This document shows positions 13,801-26,000 of a stretch of DNA of 64,000 bases, piece after piece. The notes under the pieces were generated by a model, which saw only the letters and a list, made by a program, of their open reading frames with translations, was not told where the DNA came from and searched no databases. Position 1 is the stretch's first letter; each line of letters starts with the position of its first letter. This DNA comes from Camarhynchus parvulus. Its lineage: Eukaryota > Chordata > Aves > Passeriformes > Thraupidae. The stretch lies in contig NC_044590.1 in NCBI RefSeq assembly GCF_901933205.1, forward strand, positions 7,269,501 to 7,333,500. Direction: 5' to 3'. Position numbers and translations under genes: made by a program.

Positions 13801-15944
13801 TTGCAGACTGTGCCCCAGGAGAGAACTCCTTCCCTGCAGCCATAAGAACAGCTGAAATGTGTAGGACTCCTAGGGGATCCCAGTTATTCACTAGAAGGAA
13901 GCAAGTCCATCACTGGGAATAGCCAGAGGTGAGTCTAAGTCTGAGTGTGCATGGATTGTGCAGCAGGGACAACAGAACCTGAGAAGTGGTGGGGAATAGG
14001 AATAGTGGTCCTGTAAGGCAGCTGGATCAGTGGTGATGGCATCTCCCTGGCAGCTTCCAGCTGCTTTCCAGGAGAGGCTCAGTATGGCTGTGGCATGTTA
14101 TGGTAAACAGGCATGGAAAAAGGGTGAGAGGTGCCAGAGCTGGGCATTGGGGTGAAAAGAACCTGGGCTTCCCAGATGCAGCAGACCAGGCTAAACCAAA
14201 TCACCTTCTACTGCACAGGGGTCAGGCAGGAGGGGATTCACAGCTTCAGGTGGCAGCTCCCATCTCTAGGAACTGGGAAAAATACCAGAAGTTATGGAAA
14301 AGACACAAATTTTGGATGAGGATGGAAACCTGAAGTGGTTCTGTTTGAGCCATTCATCCACTTCACTGTTCAGTGGCAGAATAGCTCCAGGGCTTGGGCA
14401 GGCAATTAACTAAAAATAGGCACCCGAGGGAGAATTCAGTCAGCTTGACTAACTGGGATTAGAGGATAAGCAAGAAGGTAGGGTGATGGGAAGCACATCT
14501 TTGAAGATTTATTTGTGGAAATTTTAATTGCAGGCAGCAGAAAATGCCTCTGTGGGGTTGTTCTGTCCAGAGAGCAAAGGTGGTGCAATGGTAGAGAAAG
14601 GAAAAAGGGATTTTTTCAGTGAACTGCAGGAAATCTTCCCAGCAGCTGCTGTTCACCTGTCAGCAAGGAAGGAATTAAAGAACAAAGAGCTGAGCTCAAC
14701 AAAAGTACTGAAATCATCAATCTACCAGAGGTGAAAAAAGGATTCCAGGTGAAGTGACACCATTTTTCAACACTGAGGCTAAAGAGCAGCAATGTTGTGA
14801 GACAGAGAACGGGGTCTGTCACAACATGGTGTGTGAGTATTCTGTCATGTGAAATTCAGTGGAAGCAAATGCAAGATTGTTCCTTCCTACAAATGGATTT
14901 TGAGTGAGGTGTAATCCCAGAGGGGAAAAAATATCTTCAGCCCTTCACAGGGTTCTGGCAATCTGAGCCTGGAAGGATGGGCAGGAGTTAACCCTCTGCT
15001 GCCAGGGAGTGGCTTGGCTCTTTGTTAGTTCTTATTTCTAGGGGGCATTAGGTCCTTGGCTTTCTGAGAATCCAGAGTCTGATTTATAAGGGCTGGCAAG
15101 TTCATGTCCTGTCCTTTTACTAACTGAAGGTCTATGGGTTTGTATCTTAGTTGACTGCAGTGTTCCTACTGCTATGGACACCCCCCAAGCCAGCCAGTTT
15201 AAAACATTCCTTTACTTAATTAAACCCTCCTGAACAATTATGTGCTGTACTTGCTGCCCTTGAGCTCTGGTGCATTCTTTGTGGTACAGGTGTGCCAGGA
15301 GCAGAGGGATCACAGTGGAAAGGTTTCCTGGGCTCTGCCTGCCTGACTCACAGCCCCAAACTTGTGGTCCAAAACAAAAGCCAAACCCAAACTCTTTCTG
15401 GGATGATTTTTTTATATCACATAACCAGCACAGTGGCTGCCATAAGGTCCTGCACACCACAGAACAGATTGCAGGCTGTGCTGCAGCAATCCCCTCACAG
15501 CATGCCAGAATTACCCTTGTCCCTCACCTCCAGCTGCATCAGCAGGAGCTTGGCTAAGATGAGTTCCACTGACTTGCCTAAGAGCTTGGTACATATGTCC
15601 CAGTGGACTGGGATTCCCAAGTGCTGTAAGCTTGGATGCTCCAAGTATTTTCTTAGAAACAGGTAAAGGTTGTTCACTGTAATTTGTTCTGTGAATTGCA
15701 TATTTCCTATTTCAAATGGAATTAGTCTCGTTAGTTTTAGACTGACTGGTAAAATACCTTCAGATTACAAGCTGTTGTGGTAGAGGAACTTTGAATCCAT
15801 TTTCCTGTGCAAACACCTGGAATCAGCTCCAATGCTGTCTCTGACCACGCTGCCCTTGCTGGTTTGATTTTCCTTGCACTGACAAAAGTTACTGCAGTTC
15901 TGCTTGTTAAAGTAGCTGTGGAAAGCAAATCACACGTGCAAATC
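10836..15944. other. intergenic region between TM9SF4 and PLAGL2
   Basis: No gene is supportable here. Open frames are short, in all directions, and lack family-like sequence. Visible items are a 13-bp perfect tandem duplication (11026-11038 and 11039-11051) and an AT-rich stretch at about 12250-12420 that could be a conserved noncoding element. No CR1 copy was recognised. Confidence 0.6.
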
Positions 15945-18487
15945 ATAGCAAAATGAATTCCATTTATTCTTTGACAGACTACTGGTAGGAAAAAGATGCC
16001 TGGCTCTAAGTTTAGCTACCACTGCTAAAGGAATTCCAGTGATGACATCTGTTCAGAGTACAATGCAGGCAGGAAGCAAAAAAGCTGAATGTTCTGCAGT
16101 GGGAGAAGGTGTGTGATGGCATTGCATAAATCTGATAATCCTCACTGGCAGTGAGTGATCAGTTCTGACCATTTATTTCTCCAAAAATAATAATCCTCTC
16201 AACTGAAGACAGGGATAAGGCTTGCATATAATTGATAACAGTGTGAAACTCTTTAATTTGCAAAGAGCAAAGCAATAGAAGACAGGCCTGAGGTATTCGA
16301 TGCTGGTAAACAGACTGGCTGCAATGCCCTGTTTACCTTTGCTAGGTTAGAGAACAAGAAGGCACTCGTTGGACTTGGAAAGGCAACATTTTCCAGTGGA
16401 GAAAAGGAAAAAGTACTGCATTCAACTTGGGGAGATCATTGCCACAGGATATTGCTGAGGTAAATAAATCTTATATTACATTTTGATACAAAAGTCTTAT
16501 TTGCAGCATTGCTGGCTAACCTAAAACAACCGATCTATGTTCTGGAGAATCAATGGATTGCTAAAGAGTCATTCTGGGAAGAATTACTAAGCTAAATTAA
16601 AAATAAAATTCTGGAGTAAAATGGAAGGGGACAAGCCTGTGACCAAAAGAGGCACAGCTGATGTCACACAGTGGGATCATGGCTCAGCAGGAAGGAATCT
16701 GCATCAACTGAGGTGGATGTGCTCTGGGGAGACAGGGGAGGACAGCATCTGGCTTCACCCAAGGAGCTGAGATAACAGAGTAGAGGTAGATTTTGCATTT
16801 CCTAGATTTATGGAGAACAATATTGACAGATTTCCTGGTTTATATTGGCCTACAATGGTTCGTCCATGCTGAGGTATGAAGATCTGCCCGTCCATAGTCA
16901 CAAACATGCACCAGTGCAGAGTGACCTCCACATGTTCCCATCTGCAGTAGAAGTGCCCAGGAAAACAGGAGCAGGAGACAACACAGGTGCTAAGTGACAC
17001 CAGCAGCTGGCTGCCTCTTCCCAGTATAACCCTTCTACCCTGGTAGGTAGACAGCTCATGGAAGAGTTGAAGAGGTAGGGCAGGGAGCAAGGGAAGCAGG
17101 ACTTTAACTTCAGGAGGCAAGGCTTGAGCAGGAGAGAACAAAAAAGGCCAGTGGAACCAAATCCAAAGTGAAAAGTTGACTGCAGGCCCCAAACCTCAGC
17201 ATTTGTTAGAACTATTGGGAGAATATGCTTCAAATGGGGAGAAATGTGTGTTGGGAGAAATGCTTCAAATATACTGAAAGCGTGTACATGAAGCTGGGAC
17301 CAATTTATCCCTGATTCTTGCATGTTATCAACATTGAGGTTAAAATATACCTTTGAGACTCCTTCCTGGACAAGCCAAAAAGGGTGCTGACCTCAATGAG
17401 TGGTTAAAAAAACCCCGAACCCCAGAAACTCATACTCTGTTCCTCATCCCAAGGGAAGCTATGGAGCAGGGCCTGCAGCCTGTTCTCACCCACACCTGGT
17501 CTGCCATGCTCGATGGCCCGAGCTCCTCACCCAGCTCTCTCACGTGCTTTGGTTTCCAGATCTGTTTGCCTGGGGGAGATATTTAAAAGGGCTCTGTCCA
17601 TACACCACACACCAAGCTGAGCTGTGAGAGCTGCTCCATCCCCTTCACTTGGGACAGCCAGCGAGAAAAGGCAGGAAGCTGCTGCCTACAGGGGCAGAGG
17701 CTGAAGTGGTCCAAAAGCAGTGTATTTCCCCATGGGGGAAGAACATGATAAGTGAAGAGAAATCAGTGCAACCTGACTTCGTTGTGTAAACAGTGTTCTA
17801 GCTACACCAGAGATGAACCCAGTGTATTCTGGTGCCTCCTATTTTTTGCAATGGCAGAAACAGACTTGTGTTGTGTAAACAATGTTCACCATAACGAGTT
17901 TATCCTAACAGCTCCAAAGAGGCGGCGTTGAATTCACTATGTAAACGGGCTTGTTGCTTAACACTGATGTGGAGTAAGCTGTGTTGGGTGATGGGATGAG
18001 AGGTAGCAGGGAAGGACAGCCTCTTCCCCATTGGCTTCATACAGAGTGGTATCATGACTTCTTCTCCGTGTGGAGGTGTTGGCTGGTTTGCCAGAATTGC
18101 AGTGTGGTAACATGAAATGGAAGCTGGACTCTTCAAAAGTTTAGCCCAGGATGAAAGAGTCTCAACTCCTTCTGAAGGACAGTCCCTTCCCAGAGAGGAA
18201 TACAGCTCCAGCATTCTCAGGGAAGGTCAGTGCTAAGCGCGGCTCCTGATTCACAGATTAAAAATTAGATAAAATATATCCAGTCTATCAGCTGAAATCT
18301 TTCTGCTGTACAGGACTGGGACTTGCACGGGTTCCAGTCTACAAGTGCTCCCTCCGAGATCAGAAACCTCCTGTCTGACCCAGCTCTGCCAGAGCTTTCA
18401 CACCCCCAAGGAAGGAAGAGTTGTGCGTTTTTAAGGCTCTCCACAAAAGGGTGACTGAAAGATCTGTTCTCCAGTGCTATTTCCAGC
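15945..18487 (-). other. PLAGL2: PLAGL2 3' UTR (probable)
   Basis: The sequence downstream of the PLAGL2 TAA has no coding potential. PLAGL2 in mammals has a multi-kilobase 3' UTR, and the last plausible minus-strand AATAAA before the intergenic region is at 15963-15968. The extent is inferred. Confidence 0.4.
15963..15968 (-). terminator. PLAGL2: candidate distal poly(A) signal of PLAGL2 (AATAAA on minus strand)
   Basis: Plus-strand TTTATT. On the minus strand it is followed by TG-rich sequence. Another hexamer lies at 16172-16177, so the true 3' end is uncertain. Confidence 0.35.
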
Positions 18488-20766
18488 TTATTGGAATGCC
18501 TGGTGGAACCGTGGCAGCGTGGTTGTGCTCAAGCTGGAGGTGAAGACGGGGGGCAACGAATGAAGGGGCCCAAAGTTCAGCGAGGCCCCGGCTCCGGGAG
18601 ACTCTTGAGGTTGATGTTGCAAAGTGGTGAGCAGTGGTTGCGCCTCCCCCTGCGAGTAGCCCATGACCAATCCCCCCGACGAGACAGGTGGATTGCAAGG
18701 AGGAAGGTTTAGGGGAAGGAAGCCGAGAAGATGAGAAAAGTCCATGTTAGCAGCACAGAGAGCCTCTGAGAGGTTAGCAGGGCTCTTGGAAAGCAAAGCC
18801 TCATCCAGGGCAGGTGGCTGAGGCGAAGAGGACTGAGGATCACCAGATGAGAGAGACAGACTGCCAGGGAAGTCTGACAAAAAGCTGTCCACCTCTACTT
18901 TGGGTAGTTTCTCAGGCAAATATGAGGTAGATCCAAGCTGATACTTTGGAGGAGGTTGCGGTGGGGAGGAGATGGGAGAAGAAGACTCCAGAGGGTAGCT
19001 CATTCCCATTGGAAGAGAATTAGGAACCAAAGAATGGGGCATCCCTGAGCTTGGCATGGTTTGGAGATGTGTGCTGTACATGCCCACCGGCAGCATGCCA
19101 GGGAAGCTCTTACCACCCATCATGTCTCTGGATGCCATACACAGGACAGGACTCAGCTCTTCCTTCACTGCCACAGAGGAGCTGCAGCTGAGCAGACCCA
19201 ACATGTCCACTGGCTCCGTCTTAATCTTCAGCAGTTCCTGGGAGTGGCTTTTCTTCATGTGCCTGGTCAGGTGGTCTTTCCTCCCAAACCTCTGAGCACA
19301 GTACTGGCACAGGAAGTCCTTCCTCCCCGTGTGCACCACCAAGTGCCTGCGCACGTCCTTGCGGGTGTAGAAGCGCCGGTCGCAGTGGTCACACGGGTGC
19401 TTCTTCTCCTTGGCCCCGCCGGACGCCCGCCTGGAATGGGCTTTGAGGTGCTCCAGCAGGACCTGGGTGCTCTCAAAGGTCTGGAGGCACACCTTGCAGC
19501 TGAGGTCACCGCTGGCAGCCGCGTGCATGGCCAGGTGTCGCCTGAAGCCCAGTTTGGTGTTGTAGTTCTTGCCGCACTCGGGACAGTGCAGAGCCTCCTT
19601 GTTGGGATCGTGGGTCTGCAGGTGGTTCCGGAGGTGATCCTTCCTGTGGAACATCTTCTCACAGTACATGCACTGGTGGGGCTTCTGAGCAGAGTGCGTG
19701 GCCATATGCCTTAGGGGAGAAAAGCAGGAAATGTCAGACAAACATTCAGTCCCTGAGGGAACACAAGCTGGTTTTCCAAAATTTTCCTTGTGTCCTACAC
19801 TTCATGCCACAAAAATCCCAGATGGCATTTTACCTCCATTAAACAAGGAGCACAGAAGCACAACGCTTCAGGCAAAAGCTACAGTCTGTCCCAGCAGCTG
19901 TCTCCCCTCAGCTCCTGCTCTCTGCTGAGGCTGCCAAATAAAACCTCCTTAGTTTGTGACACTAGGTGAGAAAACTTCACTTTATCAGAAGGGTCAGGCT
20001 GTGCCCAAGTCTGCTGACAGCCACTGTGGTCTGATTTCACCTTGGTATCTCACATTCTCCCCCACTGTGGTTCACTTGGTTTCAAGTTTTCAGCCATCAC
20101 TGTTTAACTATTTTGTGTTGTACTGCACTACATCAATGGGAACTCTACTTCTCCATACTGGAGCAACAGCTGCCATGGAATTATCCCTGTGCTTAGAAGC
20201 AGGATTTATGAATGCAAACGCTATTCTTGCTTTTCATTTTGTTTTTTCATCTGTGAACTTCACTTTCTGTTTCTATTTCCTCCTCAGTGAAACATAAAAC
20301 AGCTTGAGCTCAGGATACAGCATTAGCTGAAGTTCTCTGGAAGGCACCTAAAGAGATGCCAAGTATGGTAATGTCTGGGACTCAACTGCTTTGCAAGGTA
20401 AAAGGGTATTTCCCCTCCTCCAGCTTCTCAGAAATTCAAGCAAAGACACAGGAGGGAGGGGGTTTCCCCTCTCTGCTGGGCAGAGGCACTTGCAGATACC
20501 TACCTGTAGAGCTTGTACTTGGAGGCAAAGGCCTTGCCACAGTGCAGCTGGGGGCAGTTGTAGGGCCTCTGCTCCGAATGGGAAAGTGTGTGAGTTCTCA
20601 GCTTGTCCACGTGAGGGAAGGAGGGCTCCGATAGTTCACACTGGCACTTTCCCTGACTTTCGGTTTCTTCACCTCTTGGTCTGGGGACTAATTTCCAGCC
20701 TGTCTCTTCCTCCTCCTGCTTTGCATCTTGAATCCAGTTGGGAACACTGGGGAAAAATGCCGTCAT
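18488..20766 (-). CDS. PLAGL2: PLAGL2, pleiomorphic adenoma gene-like 2 zinc-finger transcription factor
   Basis: Nuclear C2H2 transcription activator. Two coding exons on the minus strand: 20766-20504 (ATG at 20766) and 19709-18488 (TAA 18490-18488), with donor AG|GTAGGT and acceptor CTAAG|G. The product is 494 aa against 496 in human. A degenerate N-terminal finger-like stretch (CQCEL...HTLSH, residues 41-63) is followed by six clear C2H2 fingers at about 69-93, 99-121, 128-150, 155-177, 188-210 and 216-239. The intron interrupts the first clear finger at residue 88. The C-terminal half is Ser/Pro-rich with TEP and KVEVDSF acidic motifs and ends TLPRFHQAFQ, as in the family. The start is chosen because MTAFFPSVPNWIQDAK aligns with the family N-terminus. 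A possible 5' UTR acceptor lies 7 nt upstream of the ATG. It is transcribed divergently from POFUT1. Confidence 0.96.
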
Positions 20767-22500
20767 GGCAGGTCTAGTAGAACATGGCCATGTCAAGCAG
20801 AACTCAAGCCTGTGGGCTGTGATGTTGTCCTGGTGCAGTTTTCTGTTGGAGCCCCCTGTGACCAAACTGCTTTAATAGCAGAACTTCTTCATCTGAAATC
20901 ACAGAAGGCTGGTGTTAATTCACTGCCACCTTCACCTGTGTACACAGTGAATATGTGCATTCCCAGCCATGGGGACCTCCAATCAATAACATTTTTCTGT
21001 CTCTTCCCCCTTAACCTGTTACCTGAATAAAACTATGTTAAACTTTTTCTGAATTGCATTTTTTGCCACTATTAGGAGCCAGTGTTATGTGTTGGATGTA
21101 TTTTCTCCTGAAATATCATAAAAGGTGTCTATTTGTAGCTCTAAATACCTTTCCCTATGTGTCTTGCAGATCACTTCTCATCCCATTTTTTTATATTCTC
21201 ACTTGCTCTTGGTTCCTGCCTACATGGAATTCCCTCTCAGAGATTCTCAGAGTTCTCCTGTATTTTCTTTTCCCATCCTTTCTGCTACCAACCTGGTGCA
21301 CTGGGCAAAACAATCTCCAGAGCAAATCAATCTGAACCCCCAGATGTGGCTGAATGAGGCTGAGGAAGAAAGCTCTCAATTATCATCAACATCACACCTT
21401 TTTCTGGAAGGCAACGGATGCTGCTCCTCTTCAGGGTGGGATTACTCATTGCATTTTCACTTTCCGACTGTGAGGCAGATTCTGCCTCTCAGGATCAGCA
21501 AGTTTTCTACTGTAATGAGCAATTTTTAACTCTTTTTTTTTTCTTTGACACTCTCATGCATTAATAATGGAAGCTCAAACTGTTTCCTGTCCAAAAAAGT
21601 ACACCTCCTCTAAGCTCTTCTGGCTTTCACATTGATGAGGTTCTACATGAATCTCTCTCAGCAGGTTGTTCTTGAGTTGTGTGTTGGTTTTTACAGGGTT
21701 CTACTGCCAGCTCGACTGGTAAACGGTCAGCTGAAATAAAACCAACCTCTTTCACTCAATTTGGCTGCCTGAGAAACCCTACTTAAAATAGCATCAAACC
21801 CTCACTCCATGATTGCTTCAGAGGAGGAACTTCCTGCTGCACATCAACACGAGTGCGAGTTGTGGGCAGGATGTGCAACTGCGAGGGAACAAACCAACCC
21901 CCAAGAAAGTGCTCAAGGAACGTTATGAAGAGCTGAAATGACAATTACTGTGACTGCACCGTCACCCCAAATAGCATGGATGGTTCCCTCAGGGTGGAAA
22001 ACACTGGGAAACTGGTTGACTCCAAGAAAATATATCACTGTGAGCTTTGGGAATGCCTGTTAAGAACAAAACTTGGTTTTGTGCAGGCTAAATCTACGTG
22101 GTCAGAGCAGAACAATCAAGGACCAGAACTGCTGAGGTGCCACTTTGGGACAAACCAGAGTGGTGTGACAGCTACTCTGACCCCTCAGGGTGCAGGAGGC
22201 CTGTGGTTCAGAGCAAGCTGTCTTACTAGGTGCTAAAAGCATGACTATTCCACCTCTCTATGAAATATGTCCCAGAAAAGATGAATGTTCTCTACCTCTT
22301 GCTCCAGAGCTGTGCAGGTGTCCTGAGAGTCTCCACCACTTTCACCGGGGAACTGCTCCTTTCCCTCCGAAAAAGCCTGGCCATCTGGGCCAGTTTCAAA
22401 GCTACCTGGAAGAAGACAAGAGTTTGAATTTGGATGTTTTTAACAGTAAGGTGCATAAACGATCATATGGAATTTTAAGGAATTCAGAGGTGCTGCTGCA
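20767..22500 (-). other. PLAGL2: PLAGL2 5' intron/UTR region
   Basis: Lies between the PLAGL2 start codon and the divergent CpG island. At least one noncoding 5' exon is expected in the CpG island, spliced to an acceptor just upstream of the ATG (candidate AG at 20775-20774). No other gene or repeat was recognised. Confidence 0.45.
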
Positions 22501-22508
22501 ACCGCCTT

Positions 22509-22581
22509 GCAAACGGCGGAGGTGCCGGGGGGTGGCCGCGAGGGGCAACTCGCTCCTCCCTCCGGCACCTCCGCCGTTTGC
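22509..22581. repeat. perfect 20-bp inverted repeat in the CpG island
   Basis: The arm at 22509-22528 is the exact reverse complement of 22562-22581. Pairing can extend four more positions inward (one G-T then three G-C), giving a 24-bp stem around a 25-nt loop. If PLAGL2 transcription starts to the right of it, this is a hairpin in the PLAGL2 5' UTR or first intron. Confidence 0.85.
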
Positions 22582-22919
22582 CTCGGAAGCCCACCGGGAG
22601 ACCCCCACCCGCGGGGATAACGCAGTCCCGGTGGAGCGGGATCACACATCCCACCCCCGCCCCGCAGCGCTGAGGGGAGGGAGGCGGGCCCGGCCTACGC
22701 CCCCCCCTCCGCCCCGCATCCTCCTCCTCCTCCTCACACGCCCCCCTGTCCCCTGAGGGGACCCCGCCACCGAGGGGAGGGTACGGCCGTGCCACCGCCC
22801 CTCGCTGCGGTGCCGCCCCCCTCCCTCGCCCCCCCGCGCTCACCCCGTTCCCCCGGGCCCCGCCAAGCGCGGCTCCGCTCCCGGCCCCGGCGGCGCCATT
22901 GCGCGGGGCCTTGTGGGAG

Positions 22920-22927
22920 TGACGTCA
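22920..22927. promoter_or_regulatory. consensus CRE (TGACGTCA)
   Basis: A perfect palindromic CREB/ATF site 84 bp upstream of the POFUT1 ATG, in the shared promoter. Because it is palindromic it could serve both directions. Confidence 0.7.
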
Positions 22928-23010
22928 CGGCTCGGTGGCGGCCGCCAGAGCGGCGCGCCGCGGGGCATGCCGGGATGGTGGCGCCGGGCTCTGGCCGCGG
23001 ACGAGCCGCC

Positions 23011-26000
23011 ATGGCGGAGCCGCCGGCCCCGCTGCTCCTCGCCCTCCTCCTGCTCCTCCCGGGGACGGCGGCGGGAGGCGGCGAGGCACCCGCCTGGGAC
23101 GAGGCCGGGTACCTGCTCTACTGTCCCTGCATGGGTGAGGCTTTCCCGGTGCAGGCCCCCTGTGCATCTTCCGGTTGCATCCCCCGGTGCGGTTCCCGCT
23201 GCAGACCCCGGTGCTGCAGACCCCGGTTCATCTCCCGGCGCGGTCCGCGGTCCGTTCCCCGCTGTATCCCCGCTCCGTGCCCCGCTGTATCCCCGCTCCA
23301 TGCCCCGCTGCATCCCCGCTCCGTTCCCCGCTGTATCCCCGCTCCATTCCCCGCTGTATCCCCGCTCCGTTCCCCGCTGTATCCCCGCTCCATGCCCCGC
23401 TGTATCCCCGCTCCGTTCCCCGCTGCATCCCCGCTCCATTCCCCGCTGTATCCCCGCTCCGTGCCCCGCTGTATCCCCGCTCCGTGCCCCGCTGTATCCC
23501 CGCTCCATTCCCCGCTGTATCCCCGCTCCGTGCCCCGCTGTATCCCCGCTCCGTGCCCCGCTGTATCCCCGCTCCATTCCCCGGTGTATCCCTGCTCCAT
23601 TCCCCGCTGTATCCCCGCTGCGTTCCCCGCTGCATCCCCGCTCCGTGCCCCGCTGTATCCCCGCTCCGTTCCCCGCTGTATCCCCGCCCGTTCCCCGCTG
23701 CGTTCCCCGCTGATCCCCGCCGTCCTGTATCCCCCCGCTGCGTTCCCCGCTGCATCCCCGCTCCGTTCCCCGCTGTATCCCCGCTCCGTTCCCCGCTGTA
23801 TCCCCGCTCCGTTCCCCGCTGCATCCCCCGCTCCGTGCCCGGTCCGTCCCGGCGCGGTCCCGCCCGGCTGAGCCCCGTCTCCCGCAGGCCGTTTCGGTAA
23901 CCAGGCCGAGCACTTCCTGGGAGCCCTGGCCTTCGCCCGCGCCCTCAACCGGACCCTGGCCGTGCCGCCCTGGATCGAGTACCGGCACCACCGCCCGCCC
24001 TACACCAACGTGAGCCCCGGCGGGGAGGGCGGGAGCGGCGGGCAGGGCTGGGGCTCCCCGGGGATGAGCCCCGGCTCACGGCTCTGCTTTCCCCCAGCTG
24101 CACGTCCCCTACTCGGAGCTCTTCAGGCTGGAGCCGCTGCGGCGCTACCACCGCGTGGTGAGCCTGGAGATGTTCATGGAGCAGCTAGCGCCCCGGCACT
24201 GGCCGCCCGGCAGCAGGGTGGCTTATTGCTTCGAGGCTGCTGCCCAGAGAAGCGCGGACAAAAGCACGTGTCCCATGAAGGTGAGCTCCCGCGGGCACGG
24301 CTTAATTCCAAAGTGTACGACTGACTCGTTCAGGTCGCCATTGATTCGCAAATTTAGGAGTTACCCGCCGCAAATCGGTCTGTGTGGCTTTGCTTTCACC
24401 ACTTGTGGAGTGGCATGCTGTGCCATCATTCGTTTTCTTTGTCTACAAGTGCTTGGGGATCAGCGATAGTCTTGTGCAAGTAGATTTTATCACCTCAGAT
24501 TTAATTGAGACTGTGGCTTATCTCCTGCTCTCTGTTTTCCCGCTGGTGTTAAAGCAACCTCTCTTAACTACAAGTTTGGGAGTTGTGGTGTCCTTGTTCT
24601 TTGAGACAACCTTTGCAACCTTCTCAGTGAACTTCCCTGTATACTCTGGGTGGCAAAGGTTGAAGCTAAATATACAAATGTATTTCTCTATCTCCTTCCT
24701 GTGGAGCTGTTGTGTCAAACAGGCTGTTGTATCCCAGCTGCTTCCATCCTGGAACAGGCTCCTGCTTTGCACCTCAGGATCTTTGCACATCCACCATTCA
24801 GGCTCTGTGTGTGCACTAAATGAACACTTGTCTTTCCTTTGCAGGATGGAAATCCGTTTGGTCCCTTCTGGGATCAGTTCCAAGTGGATTTTGATAAGTC
24901 TGAGCTCTTCAAGGGAATTTCCTTCAGTCCTGCGTACAAGGACCATTGGATCCAAAGGTACCAAGAAGATGCATGAGTGCTGGCAGGTCACTGCGGGCAT
25001 TTAGAGTCACTCATGAAAGCAGCTGTGACTGTGTTTTGTGACTTTACATTTTGGGGGAGAGATTGAAGTGGTGAGTTAGTAATATAGTTAAAAATATTAA
25101 TGTTTTTTCCATTAAATGTTTGCTGAGCACTTCCTGTGGGCATTATTTTAGGTATGAACTCTGTTAGGCTGATTGACTTCTGAGCCAGGAATATTTAATT
25201 TATCAAGTATTTATTAAATATGTAATTAATCATCAAAAAGAATTTGGTTCTCACTTGGGGATTATGAACTGTATTTGTGTTTTCAGAGACATGAGTGACT
25301 TTAGTGGTTATCAGTAAGTTTGACAGAAATGGTCTAGTTTGGGGTGAAAATGTAACATCCCATTGCTTGGCAGCATGTTTGAGGTTCTTCTCTTATTGCT
25401 TGTCAGATAAAAGGTCTGAGGTAAAATACAGCCCCTGAGATTCCTTCAGTTTAGGTGACAAACCAGATACAATTATCTCAATTTGGAGCAATAAATGCTG
25501 CATATTTTGGGGTGTTCCTGGTTTCTACCCTTCACAGCAGCCTTCGTGCAGGCTAGGTCACGTTTCAGCCTGCTGGGTTTGGTTTTCTGTAGGTTTCCAG
25601 CCTCTGAGCACCCTGTTCTTGCCTTACCTGGAGCTCCAGCCCAGTTCCCTGTCCTGGAGGAGCACCGGCCCCTGCAGAAGTACATGGAGTGGTCGGATGC
25701 CATGGTGGAGAAGGGAGAAGCCTACATCCAGTCCCTGCTGCTCCGGCCCTACGTGGGAATTCACCTGAGGATCGGCTCCGACTGGGTACGGCACAATGGG
25801 GTGTGGGCAAAGCTGCTCTAAAAGGAGCTGTGCTGGGACAGCACCTGATCCCTACTGGCATCCAGGAGCTCCCTGTGTGTTAGCAGTGGTGCTGGGATTC
25901 TTTCAGACAGGCAGAGGTGGGGGACGTGGTGGTGTTTTCTCATTTGAATGTGGTACAAAAAAAACCCGAAAAAAGTTTGTGGTGAGGTGGGGTTCAGCCT

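Larger units (their letters stand above)
22500..23010. promoter_or_regulatory. bidirectional CpG-island promoter of PLAGL2 (-) and POFUT1 (+)
   Basis: Extremely GC- and CpG-rich sequence between two head-to-head genes. The island continues to about 24.3 kb across POFUT1 exons 1-3. It holds a perfect CRE (22920-22927), several GC-box-like C-runs, and a long inverted repeat (22509-22581). No TATA box was seen. The same head-to-head arrangement is known for human PLAGL2/POFUT1. Confidence 0.8.

Noticed and set aside
19061..19714. 217 aa plus-strand ORF
   Set aside because: It is antisense to the PLAGL2 zinc-finger exon, whose minus-strand frame is unmistakable.
23251..23840. CRISPR-like array
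   Set aside because: Units are contiguous with no unique spacers, and the genome is a vertebrate; this is a minisatellite.
22840..23991. Long minus- and plus-strand open frames with [14 protein letters not shown] or [17 protein letters not shown] periodic proteins
   Set aside because: They are translations of the 23-bp minisatellite in POFUT1 intron 1; 23 bp gives a 23-residue period in every frame and no stop in the unit.
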